Notes: generated by a model not told the origin, from the letters alone. Shown: positions 11,940 through 26,800, counted from the stretch's first letter. The stretch: 60,000 nucleotides of DNA from Antedon mediterranea (GCF_964355755.1 NC_092675.1:26888412-26948411); one strand, 5' to 3'. A program made the numbers and translations.

Positions 11940-12654
11940 ATAGTGGAACTAAAACCATAAGAATCTTTCATGATGTAGGAAAAATAGTGAAACAATAGTG
12001 GTGCTGGTTGTAGAAGAAAAAAAAAACATGACTATTCTTCTTGTTTTAAACTAAAGATAAAACCGCCTGTAAATCAGATTATAAGTGAAATTGATCTAGC
12101 TTAATCAGTATGATACCATTGAATGAAATCAATCACATTTTACTAGGCACATACTACACTACTGAGGAACTTAACTTAAGACCAATCTGACAACAGGATG
12201 CTGAGCTCCAGAGATCTAAGGGTTTATCTGTGGCTGCAACACAATCAATTCCACACCCCTTAACAGACATGCACGCCACGGTACATAGTACAGTACTGTT
12301 GGTATTTGTCGCAGCCAGACATAAGATCAAAGGATTGTTACGAGTTCCTATCCTGGCAAGCCGAGCTCAGTGTGTTAGATTACCTTGCTAAGACTATTGT
12401 ATGAGTACGAATGAATACCAGATGGTAGTAACTATTCCAATCCTAAAACGACCAAGTCCTTAATGGTATATCATGGGTAATATACAGAAGATAATGACTG
12501 CATGTCCATACTGCAGAAAACCACTTAATTTTTACAATTTTTAAAATGCTGTATTATAATTGTCAATGTTGAATCAGTGTCTGCCAAATATTCTGGAACA
12601 ATTTACTATTTTTTCAAAGGGTGAATTCTAAAAGTGTCAGTTTGTCAGGTTAGT

Positions 12655-12745
12655 GTTTTACCGCTCACTATGTCGGTCTATTGGTTGGTCGGTAAACACT
12701 AACTGAGCACGCGACTGCAGCCATGTATATGGTTTCATAAGGTAG
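12655..12745 (-). repeat. ACCG-type dispersed element, truncated copy
   Basis: Read on the minus strand it contains CCATATACATGGCTGCAGTC and AGTGTTTACCGACCAACC, matching the starts of the copies at 42876 and 44353. Confidence 0.6.
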
Positions 12746-13529
12746 TGGTAGCCATCAATAACAGCATACAGTAACTGCATGTTTTTAACTGCATGAGACC
12801 AGTTAAAGAGAATCTATCTGTATTATACAAACTCATGCTTGTATGTAGTGCAAATATTGGCATCATATTATCAATAATCTTCCAGAATAATCACACCGCA
12901 TTGTTGTAGTTTAGCCTTTCTCTAAATGAATACTAGATGTAACTTATTATTACAATAAAATTGAACAATTATTCAAATTTTTATATGAGATTATTTTCTA
13001 TATACAGTGTAAATCATACTGTCAAATTATTTTCTATATAGCCTTTTTTGAAACTGATAATTTAAAGATTTTTTAAATGTGTTTTATAATTATATTTATC
13101 TGTTATTAAGCTGTTAAAAGTGTTGAATATCCTAGATGTAATTTTAATTAATGTGTAGTTAGCATGTATTCAAGATTCCTAGAAATATACCTCATTGCGT
13201 TATGGTAGAATTAGTATGTAGTGTAGTTAAATATTTGTATTACTCGGATCATAATGATAAGTTTGCACAGATTGGCAATTCGATTTAATATTGGTAACAA
13301 CATGGCGTTTCATACGTATATTACCTGAGCTCTATCGCCTCACCGTTTGTCGAACCTATTTTGATGCAGTTGATTGATGTGGTTGTCAGTCAGAGGGAAC
13401 GTACATTGAATTTATTTCGTATGTCATATTACTTTTAATTTGATTTGGCATGTCCATTGTATTGTATAGTGTGGTGAAATATATTCCAGCTTCTACTACA
13501 GTGTTTGTGTTTTTTCTCTTTTTTTCCGT

Positions 13530-13690
13530 AAAACTTTGTCTGCACTATCAAACTAGTTTGATTTAAAAAAAAAGTGATGTGCCTAAATATGGTAGTGATA
13601 TGCCCAAATATAATAGTGATAATATGACATCACTATGTCCATATATGGGAACATCACATTTTTTGTCACATAAAGTTTGAGAGTGCTCAT
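13530..13690. mobile_element. CArG-bearing MITE-like family, copy 1
   Basis: It shares ACTTTGTCTGCACTATCAAA at one end, TTTTTGTCACATAAAGTTTG at the other, and an internal ATGTCCATATATGGGAACAT with copies at 37010, 47325 and 56633. CCATATATGG is at 13639-13648. It is short, with inverted ends and no ORF. Confidence 0.7.
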
Positions 13691-14771
13691 TCACATTGAG
13701 CAATGATTCAGTCCGGTGGCCAGAGAAATCTCAGTGCGAACATAGCTTTAGTCTGTGTAAAATAGTGAATTTTCATAGCCAACACCAGCAGCCTTCTCCC
13801 ATAGAAATGCTCTTTGCGAAAACATAATATTAACCGTTGAATTCGGTATTGATGACTTACGGTTCGATATACTTCATTATCAATGTCATTGTTGTTTATA
13901 ATAGTTTGTTGTATTACCGTCGTCATAATCATCATCATCGTCGTCATCATCATGGCAATCAAACGCACTGCATCATCAACACCTAGAGGCCCTTACGGTG
14001 CATACCGGATATCACTTGCATATAGAGAGTGCAACTGGCATATAATCAACTATTATTTTTAATAAAAACTTATAAAGATAGTTGTATTTGATTAGATGGC
14101 CATTGTACTTTTAATTAAAAACGACGAAGATGAGGAAATCTGTGAGAATGAGAAAAGCCGCCGCCGCCCCAACTGAGAATCGAACTCTTTTGATATGCAG
14201 ATATCCTACCTTCATTATACTAACTACTATTATACTGGGGATTTCATGATATGGTTCAAAGCAGATTGAATATCACCATTGTACATTGTACATTGTAAAT
14301 AAAGAACACTATCCCTTGGTCAAATAAGACATTTAAATAGTAATTCTAAATGTTTTGTATTAATTACTCTACATAATACGAAATATCAAGGTATTACATT
14401 AATGGTTAGATCAAAAGATGTATAAAATGTTAGCAAATACGAATAATACAACTCAGAGGGGGAATTAAAAAACAGATAGATCATGTAGAATAAGGGTAGA
14501 GTATGTCATTGGTCACACGCACCCACAAACGTTTTTGTAATAATGCCATGTAATCCTGAGTGCTGTGTACATGTCCACACGTTCAGATATAAAACGTTAC
14601 GCTAGCGTAACTAACGATTACTACTGCTGTTTAAGCTCACTCTTGTTCTGTAAAAAATTGAAAATGTAGCTTTATGCATGTTTGTTTCTCCTATATGGAT
14701 TCGCACTGAATTGAACGTTACGCCAGCGTAACATCTTATTTCTGAACGTAGCCCTAATCTTCAGACGTAGT

Positions 14772-14899
14772 TTATTCGTGTCCATAAATAACTCGTAATT
14801 CTTCACAACTTCGACAGCAGAATCCCATAAAGCCCCGTAGTGAACAGTAACTCTCGTACATGTTGATGGTGCATATAGGATTGTTCACGACTTGGCAGT
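14772..14899 (-). CDS. ADAMTS: ADAMTS-A exon 25, PLAC domain and stop
   Basis: 128 bases, acceptor TTTTTTAG, TAA at 14774-14772. It encodes six cysteines in the PLAC pattern (C-x7-C-x8-C-x8-CC-x2-C) within residues 1140-1170. PLAC is a carboxyl-terminal module of several ADAMTS and papilin-like proteins. Confidence 0.92.
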
Positions 14900-17800
14900 C
14901 TAAAAAATAAATGGTTAAACGTTGTTAATATTGTATGTCCACCACTTACAGCACAAGCGAAGACCGGCAATGCACCACTAGAACGCAAAACAGGCGAAGT
15001 AGATGTAAGGTGACCAATCACACGACGCGATAATGATTAGGAGCTTCTTACGATTACCAAGAACAAACGCTATGGGGCTTTTAACTAAGTTATTCCCCAC
15101 AACTCAATAGTAATATAAAGACGTTCTCTTACTAGGTATACATGATTTAAGAACGCAACGTCTGGTCTGAGGTGGTTTTTCTGTTTCACAGCCTTTATCG
15201 TCTGAATCATCCAATGGATGAATGCATTTCACAGATCGATGTTGTTCGCCAAGCCCACATGTTCCCATGCACTGAATGAAAGCAGAAAGCAAAGTGTATA
15301 GTTACGTGGTTCTCAGTTGGTTAAGTAGGGGCACTGCAAACCACAGTCATGAAAATAATATTGGCATATGTTTAAGGCTCTCTCCTCAACATACTGTATT
15401 AATACCGATTCAATTATTCACTTGAAATAACAATTTTGACAATAATATTAGTGATTACCTTTCCCCATGGTTCCGCATACCAATATGGCAGACATGGCAT
15501 TCGGTTGCAAGCCCGAGTTGTGCCAGGTTTGGTCTTCTTACACTGGTCAGCAGGAACCCTCACTCTAGTACCGTCATCTTGTACCAAGGTGCACTCAGAG
15601 GTCCGGCTACGGCGACCATTTAGTCCACATGGCGAGGAACACTCCCTCCAATCGGAGACAACCCAATCATACCTGACAATTATAATGAACAGATTTAACT
15701 TGATCTGATTGATGTCAATCTGCTAAATGTAATGTGCTATTTTTTGGTAAATTTTGGACAACTATATATTAAATATAAACAAAAACTGACTTACGGATCA
15801 ACTATATCTATACTCAGTGAGACAAAATAACGCATACATTAATCTTGTGATGAATGGGCCTAGCAAACAACAGGTCTTGAGTCGGTTTATATAGTTCTTC
15901 GATGACGTTATCAGTAGCAGTATGCATTACTCTGCCCTCTGAGTATAGAACTGGCTCAACTTGATTGTTACAACCATGTTTGGAGAAGAATCTACGACTA
16001 AACTCAAATTATGCATTAAAAATGAAGAACTTTTATCACCATAATGCAATTATTAACGAAGAAACACATGTAAGTTTTGAGATATTAATGCATGTTTCCA
16101 TATTGAAATATATAAAGTTGAGAGATTATCGACGCTTAGGTTATTGTGCCACAACCGTTCAGATTACTCTATAAGACGGTTGAGCTACAAGAACCAAAAC
16201 TTCGAGACATCTTAGCTTGTTTTTGTTACTATAAATAGCATAATGACGTAATGGAATTCCATATTTTCATTACTCTTAACAATCCCCGAAACTGTAAGTA
16301 AAATTTTATTTCGTCAAACATTTCATAAATTTGTTTCATCAAGTAGTAGCCTACTTTTTTAACATAAAGCGTAACTATACTGTGCGATTGTTGGAAACCA
16401 CCAAGCTTTTGCCAAAACATTACTCACTGTTGCAGTCTTCTAGTTCACATCTCTGAAAATCTGATGGTGCTTCATCATAGCAGGCGAATTCGTTTACTCC
16501 TCCCTTTGGAATGTCGCATTCGACTGAGCGATATCTTGTTCCGTTACCACAAGTTGACGAACACTTCAAATAATAATAATAATGGTTTAAAGGGCTTTAC
16601 ACACAACACATTTCTTGAGGCAGAGAACCATTTGCATCTCTCCGTTCTTCAAAAATTTGAAACTTCAATATAATTTTATACCGTAAAGGTAATTGTAAAT
16701 AATAACAATAGTTTTTATATTAGAACCAAATGACTCATCAAATAAATACAAACAATATATAGGCCTATGCCTTTAGTAGCCTATAGTACATTTTTTTTAC
16801 ACGAACTGAAGAACATAGAACTGCAATGTTACGTCGTTCTGTTAACATGTATATACACTGACCCATCCACTGTGTACCAACAATGAACATTGGATACAAA
16901 ACTTACAACCTATCTTATCACCTTTTGTCAATGATATGTTGATGTTGTTTTTGTTGGCAATAAATTAAAGTAAAGTAATAGTAATTCAGTAAAACCAGAA
17001 TTTAAATCTTCAGGGATAAAGAAATGAAAACAAGATGTATAATTATTATATTATATTTTCATACCTGACTCCAGTCTCCAACCTTCCAAGTCGTTGGACA
17101 AAGCATTCGGTTACATGGACGTTTCCGTTCTGGTCGAGGTATACCTTTACATATTTTTGGTTTAACAAATGACTCCTTACCCAAGAACCATTTCGAACAT
17201 TTCACTTTGCGACTTTGGACACCATCATTGCCACAGGTAGCTGAGCAGCCCTCCCAACTAAATCGCTCCCATCGAAAACTGAAAAACAATGATACATAAT
17301 AGCAGTTATGATCCTATAACATATAGGGTTTGTCACCTATGTTCTGTTAATATGTTAATAATATTTGTTTGTTATTGGCTAATTATGCAAACTACGTTAC
17401 GCTTGGTGAAAGATAAAACAGTTGAATTAAAGAACCGCATTGACGAGTCAAACTTGTAATAGGGTTAGGCCTACAATAACAAGTATGTGAACAAGTTAAA
17501 TCTTACGTGGGGACAGGGCACTCGTGTGTATTACATTCTGAGCGGAGGTTCTTTGCATCATATTCACTCTGTCCACACTGTGTCTTCTTCACTGTTTTCT
17601 TATCGCTGTCACGTATACATTTATATTCAAAATAAGTCCAACCTTATGAGAAACAGCAAACATTTAATACAGTGAATGGTGAGGTACGAATACTGATGAT
17701 CATGATCATACTAATGATCATGATCATACTAATGACAATAACGATGGTTCTGGTGACTATGATAGCGAGCTTTCGTTTCGCGGAAGACCGTCCCGATAAG

Positions 17801-20800
17801 AAACGTAACGGTGTATTATTGGGCATACGTAGCATATGCTTAATACTCTATTGTAAGGATTAAAATGTAATCGTCCTTCTTCATCTACAGTATAGTCCCG
17901 AAGCGAAAACTCGCTAATAATGATCAAGAAACCTTAATAAACGAAATCGAGAGAAGATACTGTCAATAAGAACAATGTATATTGTTTGGAGGTTTGCATG
18001 GCGAAATTAAATGTTGATAAAAAGTTTGCGGTACACCAAGTATTCTACTTATATTCCAAGGATATTTCCTGGACTTTCTGCATTCTCACCCATGAGGACG
18101 ATCAAAGTAAATTGATGGAAACGTCGAGAAACTCAACAGTTATTTTCAGAACTAATATACTTCATATCAACAAGAACAATGTAATTAGTACGTGTGAATG
18201 ATATTCATAATTGGACATACCTCCTGCGCATGATTTGCTGCATTCTGTCCAACCTATCGGTGTCCATGTGTACCTTTCTTGAGGTTCCGTGATAGGAGCT
18301 ATAGTTGTCAGCTCAACGAACTGGTTTCCGGCAATGATATATCTATATGTGACATCTGCCTTGGTTTCAGAATTGTTGTAAATTGGATTTGCCTACAATA
18401 ATGAAACGAAAACATTACTGCAGTGAAATCAACTTTTATTATTGCTGGACAATTTTTTGAATAAAACAAATGGAAAAAAATTTATCGAGAATTAAACCTA
18501 AAAAACCAATAGACCCCTAGCCGCGATTTTTAATTGATCACCAATCAATTGCGTTGATTCTGAATCTATCTGCCGGAATCCTAACCACTTTTAGACCTCA
18601 ATCTTAAAGAAAAGTATAACTTTATACAAGGAGAAAATGCAACATTATAATACTCACTAAAAGTGTCACGGGATAGCTAAGCGGTCCTCTTGTTAATACT
18701 CGCTGAGATTTCGGCAAGTTGGTCACAACGAAACGAGAATGAGCTTCAATAATTTGATTTGATCGGCCGTCAGTATCTTTAGTGTTAAACATAATCTTAC
18801 CGGTCTCGGCATTTTGAAAGGCTGCAATGTAAAACGATGAATTAAATTATAAACTACACGGAACAATATTAGAAATGTAACTAGTCGAAATTGTACAACG
18901 TGTTATGAAACCAGATAGCTAAAGGTTTGCATGGCAGTCTATATGATGATAAAAGTTTGCGAAACACACGTTTGTATGTTCTGAAAAGACCTGTTGAGTT
19001 CCTCGACGTTTTGTTTTCTTTAGTAACTCGAAACAGAACGCAAACAATGCAAACACTCTCATTGTATCGTATGTGGGTAAAGTACGGTGTTTGAGAATCG
19101 ATCATTGTTACTATAGTAATCAAGTAGCCTACGTCTTGATCGCTTGATTTGGATTGGCTACGCTAGGTAACTATCATAAATGTACTTACCTAAATGATAA
19201 TAGGAATTTTTCGGTCGTATTATTTCTATGTGTCTTGAATTCCGTGGAAAAGTATAGATTTTCTGTAAAGCTGTGTAGTATAGAAATTAAATTTATGTTA
19301 TTACATGAGGGTTTTATTCAGCACGGTATATCCGCCTGTTGCATTCACAACGACCTGCCTGGCAGCAACCCACTCTTTACGAATGCATTCCATCTCACTG
19401 GAACATAGCAACAGGTGAACAAAAAATATGCAATTAAATCATTGTGCGTCACATAAAAAACATACGTCACAATGAGTCTATATAAAAATGATAAACCTTA
19501 TTTAATCCAAAAAACAATGTGATTATAATGGGGTGGGGAAGTAGGATTCGTAAATATCGGTTGTCCATATTGGTGTTGGCATATTTCATACCACATACTT
19601 TGTGTCAAGGCTTTCTTGTATCTGTAGTCCGGATAAGCACACGTGGAATCGTCACCTCCGCACACGCCACATGAATCCTCTCTTTTATATGAGCCTAGAA
19701 CAAAATCACAGCCCATTTTCTGAAATGAAAAACACACAAACGGTAAAAATTACACCATAAGTAAAGGGCCTACTATGTAAATGCATTATAAATACCCATT
19801 CGCTAACCTCCATAAAGCTTTGTTCCCACTAGAACGTAACGCAAGGACGTAAACGCAACGCAAGCGTTTTAACCAATCACAAGCAAATAAGCCATCGCTT
19901 GTGATTGGTCAATTCATTTGCGTTGCGTTACGTCACGTCCTTGCGTTGCGTCGCTAGTGGGAACCACGCTTTATGTAGGAGTCGTAAACAATCCTTTATT
20001 TTTAATAAATGACGAGTGAAATGAAGTGAAAATAATCGTAACGTACTCACCCTGCACCTTCCCGACATGCACAAGTTATTTTGGCTGTCATAAGAGCACG
20101 GGGTACCATCGACCACAAGGAAATCAAACTTCTTGTGTACTCCACTGAGGCGGTTTATGCACGAAAGTGCGCATCTTTCATCTCCTGAATATAAACAATT
20201 ATTTGTTAGTTCAAATTTATTGATTGAAGTGATGAAATCATTTTCATCGTTGTCATCTTTTGAAATCGCCCTGACGTATTCATTGCATCTTTATACGAAT
20301 GTGACTGTTATTGCTATCATTAACGATTGTGAACATTTCTACTAAGAAGATGTTTTTTTACCGTTTTTTTATTTACTATACTACACACTGTTTCTGGACC
20401 CCATTTAAAATAAATCGGCCACTTATAATTGTAATAGGTTATCCTGATATCCTTTTAAAAATGTATTTTTGGATGGTTGTCAACGAAGCCAGTCGAAATA
20501 GCAATGTGGTTTGTGGTGGTATTGAGGAAAATGTAGATACATATGACGCAATTTTTTTATTTAAAAAGGACATGACGGATAGAAAACATTTATTCTTATA
20601 GACCTGTCATTTCCTTAGTGTCAATATTACCATGTGGTTATTACCTGCCGTTCCGCCTTCATATGGCTTCCATATACCTACTGATCCTTCATACGTGTTC
20701 TCATACTCTCCCATCTGCTCACAATATAATTCCCGGATGTCCTCTCTCGTGTACTCGCATTCCTGAACATGAAAAACAAAAACTTTTGTTTTATCTAACA

Positions 20801-23800
20801 ATTCAAGCTTGGTTGTCACATTTCCGCAACGTAACGGCACAACGTAAGTTAAATGACCAATCACAAGCGACCTTTTGGGTGATTTATCCCGTCGTGATTG
20901 GTCAAATTAGTTGCAGTGCGCGTATGTCATTGCGTTTCAAGTGGGAACAAAACTTAAGATTATCACAATGACAGCACCGGACATGAATGAGTTCCGAATT
21001 AATACGCTGTCAATCTTGACTAAACTAATGGTTTCAAGATGAAAACTGTTAATGGCTGAGGCAACTTTCAAGACAATGTGAATCTTACCTCTTCGTTACA
21101 CACTTCATATTCCATATAATCACCAGCGCAATCATCACCTCCGTAAAGTGGTCTACACAAAAATAATGTGTGGGGGATAAGACATAACACATTGGAACTG
21201 AACAATAGCATCTATTGTATATCGAATCTGTTATAGTTTAATGCATATAAAAACATTGAAATATTACGTACGCCGGAGAATTACACTCCCTTATTCGTAT
21301 ACTGACTCCACCTCCACAGCCGTATGAACAACTGCTCCATTCGCTCCAGGCACTCCAGGCTCCATGCTGTTTATTGGTACGTGCACATCTTCCTTGTTGA
21401 CACCACTGAAATATTATGCAGAAATAACTTACATAAGTTGCTTTATAGCCTAGTTATGAAGTGTAATATCGGTATGTACCGCTTCCTTTCTCATCTTTGC
21501 GACATCTCACCACTCACTTATCCCACAACCTTTGACTTTTCTTTTTGCTTTTCTTATTTATGCTTACCCCTTGATCTCCACAGGGAGTTCCGTCGAGGGC
21601 TGGTGACACTGCATAATCATGAGCACATACTGATCCGTTTTGTGGATGATGACACAGAAGTGTTTGACATGGGTCATACTAAATGTGAGAAATATTTACA
21701 GTGTATTCATTATACAATATATATAATATAGAGTAATATAGCATAAAAAAATTATAATATTAATTAAGATTGCAAAGAAAGCAGGTAAACAGAAACAGAA
21801 AAACGACGACACGACACGTGTAAAGCATTATATTGTTGAAATATATAATACATGTTTGCTTAAGAAATTACAAACCCCGTAGTATGAAACTGCCCATGGG
21901 CACACCTGATGACCATCGCCCATAACGAATCGGCATTGGTCACTGAGTGTGTATAGTTTTCCTGGGTGACTTGATGGTTCTGGAAAACCAGCATCAAAAG
22001 GTGAATCAACCAGACACGTAAATACACTGTAGGTAGAAAGTAACGTCTACATTTATTGGTAGGCCCCTACACATTATTTATTCACTATTAAGGTACAATC
22101 CTTTTTAAGGGGACACCCAGGAGGCCATATTAAGAAGACACTCTCTCGTGAAACGAAAGACGGCAATATGTTTTAAAACTACGGCAAGTCCCTATTAACG
22201 GGGACATTCCTTTCAAATTTGACACTTCTCGTAAGTATCCCCTGATTGGAATATTACTCAATATTCCGAACCAATAGGAGATACATTTCTTAAATTGATA
22301 GTGAAAGTATGAATATCCCAACCGTAGTATTTATAGTAAATGATATTTGCCCGAGGTGAAGGAAAAAATCATTAAAGATATTACTTACTGCATCCACGCT
22401 TTCAGCGAGTCTCTACTACATTTAGACCAGAAGTACTGGTTGTAGTTAGATAGAACCAGTGGTGCCATTATACTGCCAATGGTTGATTCGTAAGAACAGT
22501 TGTTGCTCGTCGTGTCGTGCATCATGCCCATACTGAAAAGATGGATAACACTGTAAATAGTAGGTAGAGAGAGGCTATAATATTATACAAACTGACATTT
22601 TCTAGAAAAGAATTAAAATAATGTGATACACGTCAACCTATTGGCTATTGGATATGGTAGCCTTAAAAATTGAAAGTCTGGTAACAAAAATCATACAGTA
22701 GGCCTTCAAAACAGCATTATCAACGTGTTGTCTGTTTGTTAGACCTATGTACGACTTTTTGTAGTAGTTATAGATTATGTGGAACTTAGGGATTTGCATT
22801 GGAGAAGTGCAATCGTGTCTTTACTTACAGATGACCAAGTTCGTGAGCAACAATAAAGCCTGACGGTAAACCCTGGTCTTTTACGATTGCACAGTTCTGT
22901 GTCCATTTGCACATGCCTGTAACCATTGCTATACCTGTAAATGAAAAGTATGTGATATTTTCTTTACAACACGGAAACATACATCGGGGAAATTCTCGAG
23001 GTACCGTATTCTACACTATCAAGTGGCGGATCCACCTCTGATCAGAGGACTCCCAGATCAACTTTTCATAACTTATTATTCTTAATGTTGATATTCTTAT
23101 TGTATACATTAGTTTTCATGCCTAAACATAATTACAATTAGACACAAAGTATCCTAAAGTAAGAGAATCAATTCAATAACTATTATTACCTGCCTGTTTA
23201 GACTTTCTTCTGCTGAGGAACACCATTGCATCAAAATGATCTGGATGGCTATCATCTACGTTCTGTATTGTCGATGACCATGCGCACACTACGTGACGAC
23301 TATACGCCATATTGCCTTCCACTATCATATGCTTTGACTGAAATAATTGACAAAGAAAAGTCTAAATTATTAAAAAGAATAAATAATAATTGTTTTTGTT
23401 TTAAGTTTAAACCCAGCCTTGAAATGGTTTCTGACAATTATAAAACAATGTCACTTTGGTTCTATTTGCCTTTTGTTGTTAATTCATGACATTTTACCGA
23501 TCTTTCATCCAAGGCCATTATTTTGACGACCGCAATTTTTAGTTTTGCCTCGATAGTCGGATGAGAATACGCCTTGTTTGCCTACAAGAAAAAAACCAAC
23601 AAAATATATTACCAATACTATATACAGCATATTCAAGTCATACAATGAATGTCTAGACACTCTTTTCCATTTTTGTTTTGAAATGTTGCTGAATACCATC
23701 TTTAATAAGATGACTTCTCCAAGAGCCCTCGATAAACATGCAAATGCAAACATTCATATAAAATATAAAATGTTTAGAACAAAGTTAAGTATATATAATC

Positions 23801-26800
23801 TGTACAATTAAAGTTATAATCGTTAAAGTTGTTAATGGATAAAAACTTATCTGCAATATAATTGAAGTCTTAAAAGAGTTGATATCAACAGAAAGGCTTA
23901 TATGAATAGGGATGTTTGATGAATTTTATATAAAATTAATCACAACTGTAAAAGAAACCTTATTTCTAAATGTAATCATTCTTGGCACATACAACTAATA
24001 CCGGAACAAATGGTGTTTATCAGAATTCAGCAGCAATTAAACTAAGGTATCGTTTTAACGTAATAAAATGACTCAGAATATTTGTGGTTAGATTATACAA
24101 TTATCAGACAGATTTGCACATTTTAAGGTAAAACTAGAGTGTATGGAAACCTGTTAGAGAGGTGTATAAAAATATCATCTTTGTAACAGTCACTCTTCTG
24201 CAGCGGATCCAAATTAATTTCTTGTATATACGTATTCGTATACCTTTGTCGTAATTATTGAATTTACACATTTTTTTTTGTCTTGTGTGAGTTCATCTCA
24301 CGTTTATTTAAATTCTCATTGGTGAATATATTATATACATATAAGTACATTTGTGACATTTGTTACAAAAGTAAGTGTTTAAAGTAGTTAAAATACAGGT
24401 ATATTTACATAATAAGATGCTTGAATTCAGTATTCACCATATTTGTTTTCATTAAAAATTTAAATACGATGTTAATTAAAATGTAAAAATGAAAAATGGC
24501 GGTAAAATACATGATTAAAATTTTCTTTTTAAACTATCTTATTTGTGATATTATTTGTGTTCGAGTAGAGAGGCTATAAACTCAGGGGAGGAAAATGTAG
24601 TATCCTCCCTTTTCACCAAGATAAAAAGGATGAAATGAAAAAGAGGGATGCAAAAATGTGAAAGTTAGATATTTAGAATGATAACATGCAATGATATATT
24701 TAATGAAAACCGTAAGGTTAGAGTTCATACACTGTGCATGTCCAAGATGCAATTTTGGCTCTGTGCGTATGTGAGACGCTTCATACCCGATGTCACCTTG
24801 GTACAACTACTACTTACAATTTGTATTTACGATATAAAATATTGAAAATATAGAAAAATATATATATATTGGACAAATACAAATACATGCAGATAACATT
24901 GACATGTATACAATATGAATATTACAAATATAGAAAAATATATATATATATTAAAAAATAAATACCAATAATTACAGATTTCATATAAGTTATTAAAATT
25001 GTCTAAAAACATAATCAATGGTTACATTTAAAATTTACACATTTTAAGGTATAACTAGAGAGTGTATGAAAAACTGTTGAGTGTTTTACAAAATACCATC
25101 TTAGAAACAGTCACTCCTGCGGATTCAAACTAATTTCTAATTTCCTGGAAGGATTGACCACTCAAAATAAAACTGCCTACTTTGCGATACGTATTTTGTC
25201 GTAATTTGAAAAAGTACTTCCAATGATTATAAATACAGGTTAAATGGTTGAGGTAATAGGACATACAATAATCTAACCACTGACTGATAGAATTAACATC
25301 GTTTTTTTAAAAAGATTAAAACATAATATTCTCTTATCAGTAAGACACATCAACAGTTAATAGTTAAATGTACTTACAATGTTCACCATGGTCAATACAT
25401 AATCTTCAACTTTGGCCTCACCATGCATCTTAATCACGGTATAGTCAACTGCTACCATTAGTTCAATCGTGTAATCATGGTCTTTAGATATTGCCCTTCG
25501 TTCCCTTATTTTTTTTGCTTTTGTAATTGTGTCGTTGAGCATTATGAAATCGTCTGACAAATCGATTCCTTTAAAAAATGTAACAATTTATAAAATTATT
25601 TATCTTCTCTTGCCTTGCAAGTACTTCAAAAGCACATGTATTAAGGAAGAACCATTATATTTAGTTGATACAAAAAGATTTACTATTTAGATTTTTTGTT
25701 GTTATATATTTCCACCTTCTGTTGCTAAACTCATATTTGTTATATGTTGCAGAGGCTCTTAAGACTAAGGCTGTGCCTTGTGAGGAGCCTCTGAGTGAAG
25801 TATTACATTTAAATATGAACCTGATAATACTTTAAAACAATAATTATGAACAAATAGTCGATTAAAAAATACATTACAATACTATAGTTTTATATTTTTT
25901 TTAGGTTCTTAAAGATTTCCAACAAAATGGCTCTTTCTTATTTTTTTACTAACTTTATTTCATCTACGTATCTTCCCTTATTTGTATCATATTCCAACGT
26001 TCAAACTAAAACAACGTTTTATTTTATTTCAGACATTCAACAGCGAGGAGAAACTCGCCAATTAGAGGATAAAACATTTTTAGGCTTAGGGATGGAGTAG
26101 GAAGAGTCGTTGGTTATCCTGAACTAAGCACGTTAATCATAAGCTACCACTAACAGTACTATTTTAATATAGTTCTGATGTTTTGGAATAGTTCGTAATT
26201 CAGTCTATCGGTAGCTTGTAAAACAGTTAATCTGCCCTTTAACTTTGAGGAAACTTGACTTTTATTGATAGCCTACTTTGCTAAATTTAAGCCGGTAGCG
26301 CAGGGATGAGTGATACTAAAGTCATTCCACCAAAATTGAATTTATAAATACGTAAGTAAAGGATTAAAGAATTATTTAAGAAATAATAAAACATATGAAG
26401 ATTCTTTTTCAGGAATTTAGGACTACTGTCTGGCAATGTTTGACTTAATTTTGTTTATTCCTAAATATTGCGTGTTTACTTAAAATTTGTTTACGCTATT
26501 TATGGTTCTGGAGTATCTCTGAAATGTAAAGTCTTTAAAGTCTTCTTTCTATCTTTCACTTAAAAGGCTGGAAGGAAGAAATGATTCTCTATAACCACAT
26601 AACATAAAACAACTACTGTGTATGGTAATTAAATAATTAAATTTCGTGATGATTTCAGAATAACAAATTGAGTTTCTATATTTCATATTTCAACTGTCAA
26701 ATATCAAGGTTCTCTGTTGCAGGATGTTATTAATTGTCTCATTTGTTGGCCTGTACAATAGCACGTAGCAGAGTGCCACGTTGTAAATTTACTTCTCCAG

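Larger units (their letters stand above)
11940..14771. other. Intergenic stretch between annexin and ADAMTS-A tails
   Basis: It probably holds the annexin 3' UTR (to about 12980) and the ADAMTS-A 3' UTR on the other strand. Repeats seen: an ACCG-type element fragment at 12655-12745, a CArG-bearing MITE copy at 13530-13690, and GTTACGCTAGCGTAAC / GTTACGCCAGCGTAAC palindromes near 14595 and 14718. No credible coding frame. Confidence 0.5.

Noticed and set aside
17644-17863. Overlapping Ile/Met-rich frames on both strands
   Set aside because: They arise from the ATGATCAT minisatellite at 17692-17740.
19154-19408. 84-codon plus-strand frame
   Set aside because: It is a shadow opposite ADAMTS-A exon 17 (19190-19270), which encodes the spacer start.
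20618-20971. 117-codon plus-strand frame
   Set aside because: It overlaps ADAMTS-A exon 14 in antisense and then an inverted-repeat element.
21324-21731. 135-codon plus-strand frame
   Set aside because: It is antisense to ADAMTS-A exons 11 and 12, which are fixed by splice sites, phase and domain motifs.
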